Below, piece after piece: positions 1 through 5,826 of a stretch of DNA of 6,558 nt. This stretch comes from an uncultured Methanomicrobiales archaeon (GTDB lineage Archaea > Thermoplasmatota > Thermoplasmata > Methanomassiliicoccales > Methanomethylophilaceae). The stretch spans positions 1 through 6,558 of the forward strand of contig CALAVG010000040.1 in NCBI GenBank assembly GCA_937892275.1. The letters are read 5' to 3'. Position numbers and translations under genes: made by a program. The stretch's first letter is position 1. Every line of letters begins with the position of its first letter. The notes below the pieces were generated by a model. That model did no database searches and was not told where the DNA came from. It saw nothing but the letters and a program-made list of their open reading frames with translations.

Positions 1-387
1 CCACTCAAGCCATATTTTACAGGACAGGAGATTCCACCAAGGAGACGCGTCACCACCTGTCAGAAGTGTGTTCGTACAGGTGATATTGACAATGTAGGTA
101 AGACGGCTCGCCATCTTACTTTTTTTGAGATGTTAGGTAACTTCTCATTCGGTGATTACTTCAAGCATGAGGCAATTGCTTGGTCTTGGGAGTTTCTTAC
201 AGAGGTTCTTAAGCTTGATCCTGATCGTTTATACCCTTCAATCTACGGAGAGGATGAGGAAGCATTTGATATTTGGACCAAGGAGATAGGTGTTGACGCA
301 TCCCGTATTACCAGATTCTATCGTGATCCTGAGACAGGAGAGTGTGATAATTTCTGGGAGCATGGTGCAGGACCTTGTGGTCCTTGA
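1..387 (+). pseudogene. alaS: Alanyl-tRNA synthetase, internal fragment (chimeric end)
   Basis: Reading frame 1 is open from base 1 to a TGA at 385-387 and gives 128 residues. They match the catalytic N-terminal region of bacterial AlaRS, the class II enzyme that charges tRNA-Ala with alanine. Recognisable landmarks in order are PPRRRVTTCQKCVR, NVGKTARHLTFFEMLGNFSFGDYF (given here as key blocks; class II motif 2 region), EEAFDIW, and DNFWEHGAGPCGP. In the family the last block continues with CSEI, but here a stop follows directly, so homology ends at about 384-386. The family is normally about 870 residues, so this is a fragment lacking both ends: the left is cut by the window and the right by a join to viral DNA. 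T-ending codons (CGT, GGT, CTT, CCT) contrast with the C-ending codons of all other genes here. The style suggests a Firmicutes-like donor, which is inference. Identification of the family is firm. Confidence 0.93.
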
Positions 388-1201
388 GCGTTTTCCTCCC
401 TTCGTTGATCTCGTCTGTGGACGTTCCGATGATCTGTCCTCCTGAGAGCATTAGCATCGCCTGTGCGAATGAATCCTGATTGTCGGCCCTGTCGGAAAGC
501 ATAGCATTATAGGCATCCTGAAGAGGTATCACGCCTTCGAAGTCCGAAGTCATCCAACGGTTGTTCTTGTACTCGATCAACGGCACTCTGCCGAATCCGT
601 GCGGTACGGGAGTGTGTATCGGCTTCCATGTCCTCGGGTTGGATGATGCGGAATCGGTCTCCCATACGCTCACGAACTGTGTATCGTAGATGTATGCGAT
701 GAACCTCTCCTTTCTATCGTTGCCCATGTACGAGCTTACGACCGCGCCGAAGACGGAATCTCTCTCGATGTTCCCCGCGTATGCCACGAATGCGTGCAAC
801 GGGTCGATGGCTATGGATGTGGGCTCGTTCTTCCCTTCCGGAAGATAAACGAGCTCGAACGCCTTGCCATAGATGGAGATGTCCTCACCGATCTGCTGGT
901 CCACCGCCCACTTGTCCTGCGCCTTCATGATGTCGATGATTTCCTGTCCGTAGACATCGTTCTCATCCGTAGTGTACCTGGGCTCGTTCCCGAACTGGTA
1001 TCCTACCAGCACGTCGGTGATGTAACGGCAGTGATTGGCCACGACCTTGTTCTCGTGGCTGTCCGAGAAATCATGGTCTCCCATGTAGTACCTCTTGAGC
1101 TTTTCGAGCCTTGATCTCTGGTTGCTCCATTGTTCGTATGCTATGTCGATGGTCTCCGATGTTACCTCGGGATCCACTATTATATCGTCTGCTGGTCTCA
1201 T
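308..1201 (-). CDS. Portal protein, SPP1 gp6-like, C-terminally truncated by the junction
   Basis: The open frame is 297 residues, but only about the first 278 (1201 down to ~368) look viral. The last ~19 residues are AlaRS DNA read backwards. Portal proteins form the dodecameric ring at the capsid vertex through which the terminase pumps DNA. Family-like features are the N-terminal helix-rich region (YEQWSNQRSRLEKLKRYYMGDH), NKVVANHCRYITDVLVGYQFG around residues 51-71 (the 'fxxxIVdxxvgYlfG' region of gp6-type portals), GKAFELVYL (112-120) and RVPLIEYKNN (205-214). Usual family length is roughly 400-500 residues, so a third or more is missing. The ATG at 1201 overlaps the terminase stop as ATGA and has GGAGG six bases upstream. 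Position directly after the large terminase is the standard caudovirus order and supports the call. Confidence 0.85.
   Translation of the reverse strand: MRPADDIIVDPEVTSETIDIAYEQWSNQRSRLEKLKRYYMGDHDFSDSHENKVVANHCRYITDVLVGYQFGNEPRYTTDENDVYGQEIIDIMKAQDKWAVDQQIGEDISIYGKAFELVYLPEGKNEPTSIAIDPLHAFVAYAGNIERDSVFGAVVSSYMGNDRKERFIAYIYDTQFVSVWETDSASSNPRTWKPIHTPVPHGFGRVPLIEYKNNRWMTSDFEGVIPLQDAYNAMLSDRADNQDSFAQAMLMLSGGQIIGTSTDEINEGRKTLKDHKVLHHAPRNYHTLLSQDHDRIW
366..388. other. Chimeric junction on a near-palindrome
   Basis: AlaRS coding on the plus strand and portal coding on the minus strand meet here. The shared stretch contains AGGACC-ttgt-GGTCCT (369-384), a 6-4-6 inverted repeat that encodes GPCGP in AlaRS and KDHKVL in the portal. 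Both genes lose family-like sequence on crossing it, so each is truncated at the same place. A short shared word of about 20 bases is the size of a small assembly k-mer. I read it as an assembly or amplification chimera. A natural illegitimate recombination event is the alternative. Confidence 0.75.
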
Positions 1202-2499
1202 GTAAGTCCTCCGATAATGGGTTTCATGAATGTGAATGCATAGTACCTTATTGCATCCACATAGTCATCGTTCTGCTTGATAGGTCTCTCTTCTCCCCTC
1301 TCGCTTGCCTTCGGATCCCATGAATAGGATGCGAACTGCGGAAGGGCCTTGTCCTTTATCCTCTCGGACATGATGAGCGTCCCGTCGTACAAAGCGTTGC
1401 GTGTGAACTCGATCCCGGGGAGGACGTCGTTCTTCGCCTTGATGACGCTGAGCCCGTGCTTCAGGAACTCTTGGCGGAGGACCTTGGCAGCAGGGTCGAT
1501 AGCTATGGTGACGTTCTTCGGGTCGATGTGCATCTTCTCGCATTTGTCCAGGAATGCGACGTAATGATCGTAGGTGGTCTTGTCGCTGTTCTCGTCGTAG
1601 TAACCGTCCACGATGCGCCAGTCCCTCTTGTTCCTCTTGTAGATGCCCCCGAATACCATAACGGTCGCGTGAGTGGCTCCGTAGTCGATGGCGCAGTAGC
1701 GAATATCAGTACCGACCATATCCTCCTCTGGCCTGAAGTATGTGGCCGTTATCCTCGGGTAGATCAATCCCTCGGCGATCACCCTCTGACCTAAAACATA
1801 GCGTGCATAGAGATACGAGTCCTTCGGGAACTGCATCTCCAACGAGCGGACCATCTGAGAGGTCAGCGCAGGGTTGTCCTTCGGGGTGTAATGCCACCAG
1901 TGGTACCCTCCGAGGTCCTTCAGCTCCTCGGCGGTCATCTGGTCGTATCTGTCGGTGTAATCCTTGTACCACCAATGGTTCGGATTGTCGGGATTCAGTG
2001 TGCAGAAGTGCTTCCTGTCCGTGGATGCGACCGTCCTCTTGAACGCCTCCTCGACGAACCTCGGATCGTGCATGTTGATCTCGTCTGCGAACCATCCGGC
2101 ATATGTGTTACCACGGATATTCATGAACGACTTGATGTCCGATGCTCCTGAGACGAATATTATCTTGGACCCTGTGGACGATGCGAACGAGATGGCTGCG
2201 GAGTTCTCCACCTTCTTGTATTTGGCCGTGGGGATCATCGACAGGATGCCGTAATCGCCGAGGATGCAGTTCTTCTCTATCGTACCGAGGGTACGTCCTG
2301 ACAGGAGGAAGACGTTCTCCTCGGAATGCTTGACATAATGGCAGAACGCGGCGAGGGCGTAGACGGTCTTACCCGACCTGACCGCTCCCTCCCACACGTT
2401 GAGGAATCCCGTGTTATATATGGAGGACAAGGTCTTCTCGAACGATTCCTCGTCGTCCTCCTTGAAGAGTATGGGCTTGCGCTCTGCCACGGCGGTCAT
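1198..2499 (-). CDS. terL: Large terminase subunit (TerL), PBSX/Terminase_3-Terminase_6 type
   Basis: This 433-residue protein is the ATP-driven packaging motor and headful nuclease of a tailed virus. The N-terminal ATPase has Walker A GAVRSGKT at residues 38-45, Walker B GWFADE at 135-140 with catalytic Glu140, and a coupling motif around TLNPDNPN (167-174). The C-terminal RNase H-like nuclease shows the expected acidic residues: Asp272 in AIDYG, Asp335 in AIDPAA, and Asp411/412/415 in DDYVDAIRYY. Length is typical and both domains look intact. The start ATG (2499) overlaps the preceding gene's TGA as ATGA, with a GAGGA-type SD inside that gene's end. The stop overlaps the portal start in the same way, so the three genes are probably translationally coupled. 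Confidence 0.96.
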   Translation of the reverse strand: MTAVAERKPILFKEDDEESFEKTLSSIYNTGFLNVWEGAVRSGKTVYALAAFCHYVKHSEENVFLLSGRTLGTIEKNCILGDYGILSMIPTAKYKKVENSAAISFASSTGSKIIFVSGASDIKSFMNIRGNTYAGWFADEINMHDPRFVEEAFKRTVASTDRKHFCTLNPDNPNHWWYKDYTDRYDQMTAEELKDLGGYHWWHYTPKDNPALTSQMVRSLEMQFPKDSYLYARYVLGQRVIAEGLIYPRITATYFRPEEDMVGTDIRYCAIDYGATHATVMVFGGIYKRNKRDWRIVDGYYDENSDKTTYDHYVAFLDKCEKMHIDPKNVTIAIDPAAKVLRQEFLKHGLSVIKAKNDVLPGIEFTRNALYDGTLIMSERIKDKALPQFASYSWDPKASERGEERPIKQNDDYVDAIRYYAFTFMKPIIGGLT

Positions 2500-2999
2500 G
2501 CTTCTTCCTCGTTCCTGTATCTGGAATTGAAACGCTCCAATGCGTCCGACAAGTCCTTATCGCAATCGTCCAGAGCCTGTAAGAGGACCTCTGCGGACAG
2601 TCCGGTGGTGTCTATCATCATCTTGATACCATCGGCCCATCTCTTCCCGTAGTTGCCCTCTGCCCACATCCTGTCGTGGTCCGACAGCTTGTCGCGTATC
2701 GGAAGGTTCTTGGTCCTGTCCCTGAAGAATTGGGTATAGATCAGCAGTTCCTTCGCGGTGTTCTCTTGTGTGAGAAGGGAGAATGGGGTGTTCCGATTCG
2801 ATTCCGATACACCCGATTCGACCGAATCAGTCGCGTGCGCGTGATTGTCTTCCTGATTCGATTTGGCATGTTTGTTCTGTATCCTCTGAACCTTCGACTT
2901 CGTTATGCCGAGCTTGTTGGCGATCTTGCTCTGTGAGTATCCCTGACGGGTCAGATCCATGACCTTCGTCACTGTCTTGGGATCCATTTCCTTCGGCAT
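2496..2999 (-). CDS. Probable small terminase subunit (TerS), HTH protein
   Basis: The protein has 167 residues. Residues ~8-44 (VTKVMDLTRQGYSQSKIANK... KVQRIQNKH) form a clear helix-turn-helix of the HTH_23/homeodomain-like kind used by many small terminases to bind the packaging site. Residues ~45-75 are a polar, low-complexity linker rich in N, S, E and H. The C-terminal ~90 residues are mostly helical and acidic, which fits oligomerisation and TerL contact. The call rests on the HTH plus the position immediately before terL (ATGA overlap); I recognise no TerS-specific signature. GAGGTG lies five bases before the ATG at 2999; a second in-frame ATG (2987) is possible but has no better site. 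The linker DNA carries phased repeats described separately. It could alternatively be a regulator, but the context argues for TerS. Confidence 0.75.
   Translation of the reverse strand: MPKEMDPKTVTKVMDLTRQGYSQSKIANKLGITKSKVQRIQNKHAKSNQEDNHAHATDSVESGVSESNRNTPFSLLTQENTAKELLIYTQFFRDRTKNLPIRDKLSDHDRMWAEGNYGKRWADGIKMMIDTTGLSAEVLLQALDDCDKDLSDALERFNSRYRNEEEA
2795..2861. repeat. Phased GATTCGA repeats in the TerS gene (candidate pac site)
   Basis: GATTCGA occurs on the plus strand at 2795-2801, 2815-2821 and 2855-2861, spaced 20 and 40 bases apart, which is two and four helical turns. The middle copy is part of the inverted repeat GATTCG-ac-CGAATC (2815-2828), and a GATTCC variant abuts the first copy (2800-2805). 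The repeats fall in the low-complexity linker of the small terminase. Packaging (pac) sites of P22- and SPP1-like phages lie in or beside terS, so a TerS-binding role is plausible but inferred. Confidence 0.5.
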
Positions 3000-3012
3000 A
3001 TCCGCACCTCTG

Positions 3013-4254
3013 TCAGGCGACCTTTACAGCGGTCTTCCCTGTGAGCTTCTCCCATCTGCTTAAGATGACATCGCAGTAGTGAGGGTCCAATTCCATCATA
3101 CGGCATTTTCTCTTCGTTTGCTCGCAAGCAATGAGCGTAGAACCTGAACCGCCGAATACATCAGCGACAACATCCCCTTCCTGTGTACTGTTGAGGATAG
3201 CGTTGCTTATGAGCTCTATCGGTTTCATCGTAGGGTGCAGATCGCAGCGGGCTACACGGTCGATGGGCCATACGGACTTGTCGTACTTGCCCTTCCCCTC
3301 CCATTTATGCGTCTTGTTCCATCCGTACATGATAGGCTCGTGCTGATAATCGTAATCCAATCTGTTCATGGAGAATGTCGGGGTGTTCTTCAGCCACATA
3401 AGCTCGTGCTTGACCTGCCAACCCGATTCCTGTATGGATAACATCATCATCATGTGAGTACCGCCCTGCGGCATCGTGACGTAGATCGAGGATTGGTCCT
3501 TCGATATTCTGCGGAGGTTCGTGAATGCGGGTTTCCACAAGGATTCGGCTACCTCTTGGTCCGTCTGTCCGCCGTCACCGTCGCCGAGGATCGGACGCTC
3601 AATGCTACGGGTCCCGTTGAGCGCATTGAGCGTCCGATTCTTCGATGCCAATGCGACATTATACGGAGGGTCGGTGAATACCATATCAGCCATCAAGCCC
3701 CCCCCCCTCTCGATCATCTTGTCAACGTCCTCGACACTGGTCGCACTTCCGCATATCAGGATATGGTCTCCCAATACCCAAGCGTCCCCGGTCTTCACGT
3801 TGTGTTCGTTGGTATCGGCGGTCTCGTCGAAGTCATCCTCTACCACATCATCTGCGGATACCTCTGTACCGTAATCTACGTCTATGTTGTACTCCAGATC
3901 CGCCACATCGTAATCCATACCTTTGAGCTCTTCCAGTTCTGTCCGGTAAGCTTCATAGTCCCAATCGGATTGCTCGCTGGCGCGGTTGTCCTTTATCCTG
4001 AGATACTTGACCTCCGCCTCCGACAAGTCCTCCATGATGCTCACAGGGACCTCCTTCATACCGAGCTCCTTCGCTGCCATGTATCTCCCATGTCCGGCGA
4101 TGATAACATGGTTCGCGTCTATCCAGATGGATCCTCTGAATCCCACTCTGCGTATGGATTCCTTCACTTCCGAGATATTGTCGTGGCGTCTCGGGTTGTT
4201 ATAATACGGTTCAATGTCCTCCACGGGCATCATTATGATTGTATCCGGTTTCAT
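3013..4254 (-). CDS. ParB-domain DNA methyltransferase (beta-class, N6-adenine/N4-cytosine)
   Basis: The protein has 413 residues. Residues ~1-100 form a ParB/Srx-like domain: VEDIEPYYNNPRRH, then AGHGRYMAAKELG (53-65) and LRIKDNRASE. An acidic linker follows (~130-150). The rest is an SAM-dependent methyltransferase with catalytic DPPY at 195-198, HPTMKP at 340-345, and the SAM-binding FGGSGS at 367-372, then MELDPHYCDVILSRWE. The catalytic motif preceding the SAM motif is the beta-class order. DPPY fits adenine N6 methylation better than cytosine N4, but this is not certain. No restriction enzyme gene is adjacent, so it looks like an orphan viral enzyme that would mark or protect DNA. The ATG at 4254 has GGAGGT (4263-4268) eight bases upstream and a promoter behind it; it is the first gene of the packaging operon. 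A G10 tract and a long hairpin lie inside the gene. Confidence 0.93.
   Translation of the reverse strand: MKPDTIIMMPVEDIEPYYNNPRRHDNISEVKESIRRVGFRGSIWIDANHVIIAGHGRYMAAKELGMKEVPVSIMEDLSEAEVKYLRIKDNRASEQSDWDYEAYRTELEELKGMDYDVADLEYNIDVDYGTEVSADDVVEDDFDETADTNEHNVKTGDAWVLGDHILICGSATSVEDVDKMIERGGGLMADMVFTDPPYNVALASKNRTLNALNGTRSIERPILGDGDGGQTDQEVAESLWKPAFTNLRRISKDQSSIYVTMPQGGTHMMMMLSIQESGWQVKHELMWLKNTPTFSMNRLDYDYQHEPIMYGWNKTHKWEGKGKYDKSVWPIDRVARCDLHPTMKPIELISNAILNSTQEGDVVADVFGGSGSTLIACEQTKRKCRMMELDPHYCDVILSRWEKLTGKTAVKVA
3590..3638. repeat. 16-bp perfect inverted repeat with a nested palindrome, inside the methyltransferase gene
   Basis: The arm ATCGGACGCTCAATGC (3590-3605) is the exact reverse complement of 3623-3638, with a 17-base loop. 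The loop contains ACGGG-T-CCCGT (3607-3617), itself an inverted repeat. TTGAGCG is also directly repeated at 3617-3623 and 3626-3632. The segment encodes about residues 206-222, between the DPPY motif and the next conserved block, where these enzymes vary. It could form a strong hairpin in DNA or mRNA. Role unknown. Confidence 0.85.
3698..3707 (-). repeat. G10 homopolymer in the methyltransferase gene
   Basis: Ten consecutive C on the plus strand read as G10 on the coding strand and encode Gly184-Gly186, about ten codons before the DPPY catalytic motif. The gene is in frame with ten. Gain or loss of one base would leave only the ParB domain and linker (~185 residues) and remove the catalytic part. 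Confidence 0.9.
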
Positions 4255-4301
4255 CCCCTCTTACCTCCGGGTTCGAGTGTCCACTCTATCGTTCTCGGTT
4301 C

Positions 4302-4310
4302 TTATAAAAG
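4302..4310 (-). promoter_or_regulatory. Archaeal-type TATA box for the methyltransferase-terminase-portal operon
   Basis: The minus strand reads CTTTTATAA, close to archaeal TATA boxes. A start site about 25 bases downstream would fall near 4280 and leave a short leader containing the GGAGGT SD and the ATG at 4254. A bacterial reading (TATAAG as -10) lacks a good -35 at the usual 17-base spacing. Confidence 0.6.
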
Positions 4311-4323
4311 TTAACGGCGTTAA
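4311..4323. promoter_or_regulatory. 13-nt palindrome abutting the TATA box, candidate operator
   Basis: TTAACG-g-CGTTAA is a perfect 6-1-6 inverted repeat lying immediately upstream of the TATA box on the minus strand, over the position of the archaeal BRE. A dimeric regulator bound here would affect TFB/TBP access. Two small winged-helix proteins are encoded nearby, but no link is shown. Confidence 0.5.
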
Positions 4324-4552
4324 GTATGTCTCATGCGATAGGAAGGCCCCCTCCGCAGAATTTAGGAAGGATGCACTCTACTGGCGGAGAGGATGGTGTT
4401 CCCGTCCTTTTTGCCCCCCGGACGGGTGAGGGGAGAGGTTCATGCCCTGTTCGTTGTCTCTCAGGTTAGACGGTAGGACTTACAGAGTGCAATGGGAACA
4501 GTCCCCGTATGATGAATCCGCTTCTGATTATTTATTGGACGGTGGTTCCGCC

Positions 4553-4741
4553 TTACACTCCCGGTCTGAATCCTGCGGGCGCTCCCTGTACGTTTTTCGG
4601 GTCCAGTTCCTCCTGGGCCATCTCGCCCAGGTTCCTGATGATCCTTCCGACGTTCTTCGGGTCGTTCAATGTGAACGATGCTTTTACGATGTCCTCTTCC
4701 TCTTCACTGTCCGCTATCTGCTTGACGTATATCTCGTACAT
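4553..4741 (-). CDS. Small acidic protein of unknown function
   Basis: This gene encodes 62 residues with an EEEED cluster at 14-18, a probable strand (KASFTLND), then an amphipathic helix (VGRIIRNLGEMAQEEL) and a proline/glycine-rich tail. I recognise no family. The ATG at 4741 follows AAGGAGG by about ten bases, and that SD overlaps the preceding gene's TAA stop. It is the last gene of the small-gene chain, which is otherwise mostly cysteine-rich; this one has no cysteine. Confidence 0.72.
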   Translation of the reverse strand: MYEIYVKQIADSEEEEDIVKASFTLNDPKNVGRIIRNLGEMAQEELDPKNVQGAPAGFRPGV

Positions 4742-4756
4742 TCTATCGTTGCCTCC

Positions 4757-4972
4757 TTAATCTGTTTCGTTATGGTTATGGTTATCGGTGAACAATCTCC
4801 TGATGAACATCAGGCAGTGCTGCCCTCCTTCTATGCGGTCTATGTGCCCTCCCTTCACGACGCACCAATCCGTTTCCTTCAACTCTCCGAAGAGTCTGTC
4901 CTTACGGATCTGCTCCTCCTTGAAGTGTCTGCATTGGCGACATGTCTGCCATCCGTTGAGGGAGTCGATCAT
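4757..4972 (-). CDS. Four-cysteine mini-protein D (probable metal-binding)
   Basis: The protein has 71 residues with Cys11-x2-Cys14, Cys37 and Cys53-x2-Phe, a layout shared with three other genes in this cluster. Cys14 is followed by RHF, the same aromatic/His position as in its relatives. Zinc binding through the four cysteines is inferred; no named family is recognised. The frame extends further upstream to a TTG (4993) and an ATG (4987). I chose ATG 4972 because it overlaps the previous gene's TGA as ATGA and has GGGAG eight bases upstream, whereas the other two lack a usable SD. The tail (DNHNHNETD) is polar and His-rich. Confidence 0.78.
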   Translation of the reverse strand: MIDSLNGWQTCRQCRHFKEEQIRKDRLFGELKETDWCVVKGGHIDRIEGGQHCLMFIRRLFTDNHNHNETD

Positions 4973-5196
4973 GCTCTCGACTCCCATCTCCAATCGAGGG
5001 ATGTCTGGATGGATTGCGGATCGTCCTTAACAGCGTATTCGGTGCATAGGAAGAGGACAGGGTTCCATCCGATCTGCCTGTCCCTCTTGTCGCAGTACGA
5101 GACCGTCGTTGTCCTCGTCGGGATCATCCGGAAGTAGAAGCATGAGCTGCAATGGAAGCCTATACCGTCAGACTTCAGGAGCTTCGGTTCGTCCAT
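4969..5196 (-). CDS. Four-cysteine mini-protein C (probable metal-binding)
   Basis: The protein has 75 residues with Cys16-x2-Cys19-x15-Cys35-x15-Cys51-x2-Tyr54, and FYF directly after Cys19. This is the same pattern as its neighbours. The first cysteine pair sits at the same residue numbers (16 and 19) as in protein B, which suggests tandem duplication and divergence. The ATG at 5196 lies inside the previous gene (22-base overlap) with a weak AAGGCGG SD; the longer frame upstream is out-of-frame reading of the previous gene. The C-terminus (DWRWESRA) is short and basic/aromatic. Zinc binding is inferred; function unknown. Confidence 0.78.
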   Translation of the reverse strand: MDEPKLLKSDGIGFHCSSCFYFRMIPTRTTTVSYCDKRDRQIGWNPVLFLCTEYAVKDDPQSIQTSLDWRWESRA

Positions 5197-5405
5197 GCTT
5201 CCGCCTTCTTGTCTATGTAGCACCAGTCCACCATCAGCCAGATGGCATCGAGGTCGTAATGTTCGCATGGTTCCATTCCGATCTTGCTGTGAAGGGGAGC
5301 GTCGATATAGGGACATGTGGTCATGATGTTGACCATCTCGTGATGCGAGCATGTCCAGCAGTTCTTCGGGACATTCTCTGGACCCGGAACGATACGGGCC
5401 TTCAT
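5175..5405 (-). CDS. Four-cysteine mini-protein B (probable metal-binding)
   Basis: The protein has 76 residues with Cys16-x2-Cys19-x11-Cys31-x15-Cys47-x2-Tyr50 and an extra Cys62 in a hydrophobic segment (IWLMVDWCYI). SHHE follows Cys19, so histidines could also join metal binding. ATG 5405 overlaps the previous stop as ATGA and has AGGTGG five bases upstream, which settles the start over a longer frame running to 5561. Same family as proteins A, C and D of this cluster by cysteine spacing only. Function unknown. Confidence 0.8.
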   Translation of the reverse strand: MKARIVPGPENVPKNCWTCSHHEMVNIMTTCPYIDAPLHSKIGMEPCEHYDLDAIWLMVDWCYIDKKAEAWTNRSS

Positions 5406-5566
5406 GACAGCCACCTGACGTTCCTCAATGCCACCCTGACCGCTTCCGAACATCTTGGACATAACTCCTTCATCCTTCCCTCTGTGATTCCGTATCCGAG
5501 CTGGCAGTGTCCGATGTGGGATTCCTCGTCGAGAAACTCCTTTCCGCAGTTGGTACACCAAGTCAT
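5402..5566 (-). CDS. Small zinc-ribbon-like protein
   Basis: The protein has 54 residues with Cys4-x2-Cys7 (CTNCGKEF), a His17/His20/Cys21 group and Cys36-x2-Cys39 (CPRC). Two CxxC knuckles about 30 residues apart are typical of zinc ribbons. It differs from the four-cysteine proteins around it, which have single third and fourth cysteines. The ATG at 5566 is preceded by a strong GGGGGAG SD and overlaps the upstream TGA as ATGA. The same frame is open far upstream, but that part is antiphase to the winged-helix gene. DNA, RNA or protein binding are all possible. Confidence 0.8.
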   Translation of the reverse strand: MTWCTNCGKEFLDEESHIGHCQLGYGITEGRMKELCPRCSEAVRVALRNVRWLS

Positions 5567-5826
5567 TCGCTCTCCCCCTTCACATACGATCTTCTGCATG
5601 TGTTGTTCCTCGTGTTCGTGGTATTGTCGAACGTTATGAGCCCGTGGTCGTGGAGCTCCTTGACCCTCCCTGTGATGGAGTTGATAGGCGTTCCCAATCT
5701 GGCCGCTATCTCCTCGTCCATCAGTCCGGGATTCTCCGTTATGGTCACGTAGACCCTGTATCTGAGTGCGTTCAGCCTGTTCGTGTTGAACGCCTTCCTG
5801 TATGCTTCCTCGCTGTTGTAATTCAT
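5563..5826 (-). CDS. Winged helix-turn-helix DNA-binding protein
   Basis: The protein has 87 residues. The core NPGLMDEEIAARLG followed by INSITGRVKELHDHGLI (about residues 29-62) is a classic winged-helix reading: helix 2, turn, recognition helix 3, then the first wing strand, as in MarR-like and phage replication or regulatory proteins that tell apart promoter or origin DNA. The C-terminus is basic and polar. I chose ATG 5826, with GGGTGG about five bases upstream; a GTG at 5835 is also in frame. It overlaps the next gene as ATGA. It is a candidate regulator of this cluster or of the promoter at 4302; that link is inference. Confidence 0.83.
   Translation of the reverse strand: MNYNSEEAYRKAFNTNRLNALRYRVYVTITENPGLMDEEIAARLGTPINSITGRVKELHDHGLITFDNTTNTRNNTCRRSYVKGESE

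Larger units (their letters stand above)
4255..4552. other. Intergenic region with promoter elements, no convincing gene
   Basis: About 300 bases separate the methyltransferase from the small-gene cluster. The left part holds the TATA box and palindrome listed separately. The middle has an 8-base direct repeat TAGGAAGG (4339-4346 and 4363-4370), a possible hairpin pairing CTCCGCAG (4351-4358) with CTgGCGGAG (4381-4389), and a second, CCCGTCC (4401-4407) with GGACGGG (4420-4426). TGCACTCT (4372-4379) recurs inverted at 4484-4491 apart from its last base. No minus-strand frame here has both an SD and a reasonable length. No run of T suggests a terminator on the minus strand. Confidence 0.6.

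Noticed and set aside
1..1201. Provirus integrated into an alaS gene
   Set aside because: The portal gene is cut at the very same point, there is no integrase or att-like repeat, and the join sits on a short shared near-palindrome; a chimera explains this more simply.
3454..4314. Plus-strand open frame of 286 codons opposite the methyltransferase
   Set aside because: It is the antisense shadow of a clear methyltransferase with all motifs; its composition has no protein-like pattern and it has no supporting start signal.
4401..4426. CCCGTCC/GGACGGG stem as a transcription terminator
   Set aside because: The loop is C-rich and no T run follows the stem on either strand.
4377..4442. Minus-strand 21-codon frame starting at the ATG at 4442-4440
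   Set aside because: It has no SD, is very short and shows no protein-like character.
4442..5137. Plus-strand open frame of 231 codons with a purine-rich SD-like GGGGAGAGG before its ATG
   Set aside because: Most of it lies opposite three well-supported small minus-strand genes, and no domain is recognisable. Only the first ~37 codons lie in the intergenic gap, so a short antisense gene cannot be fully excluded.
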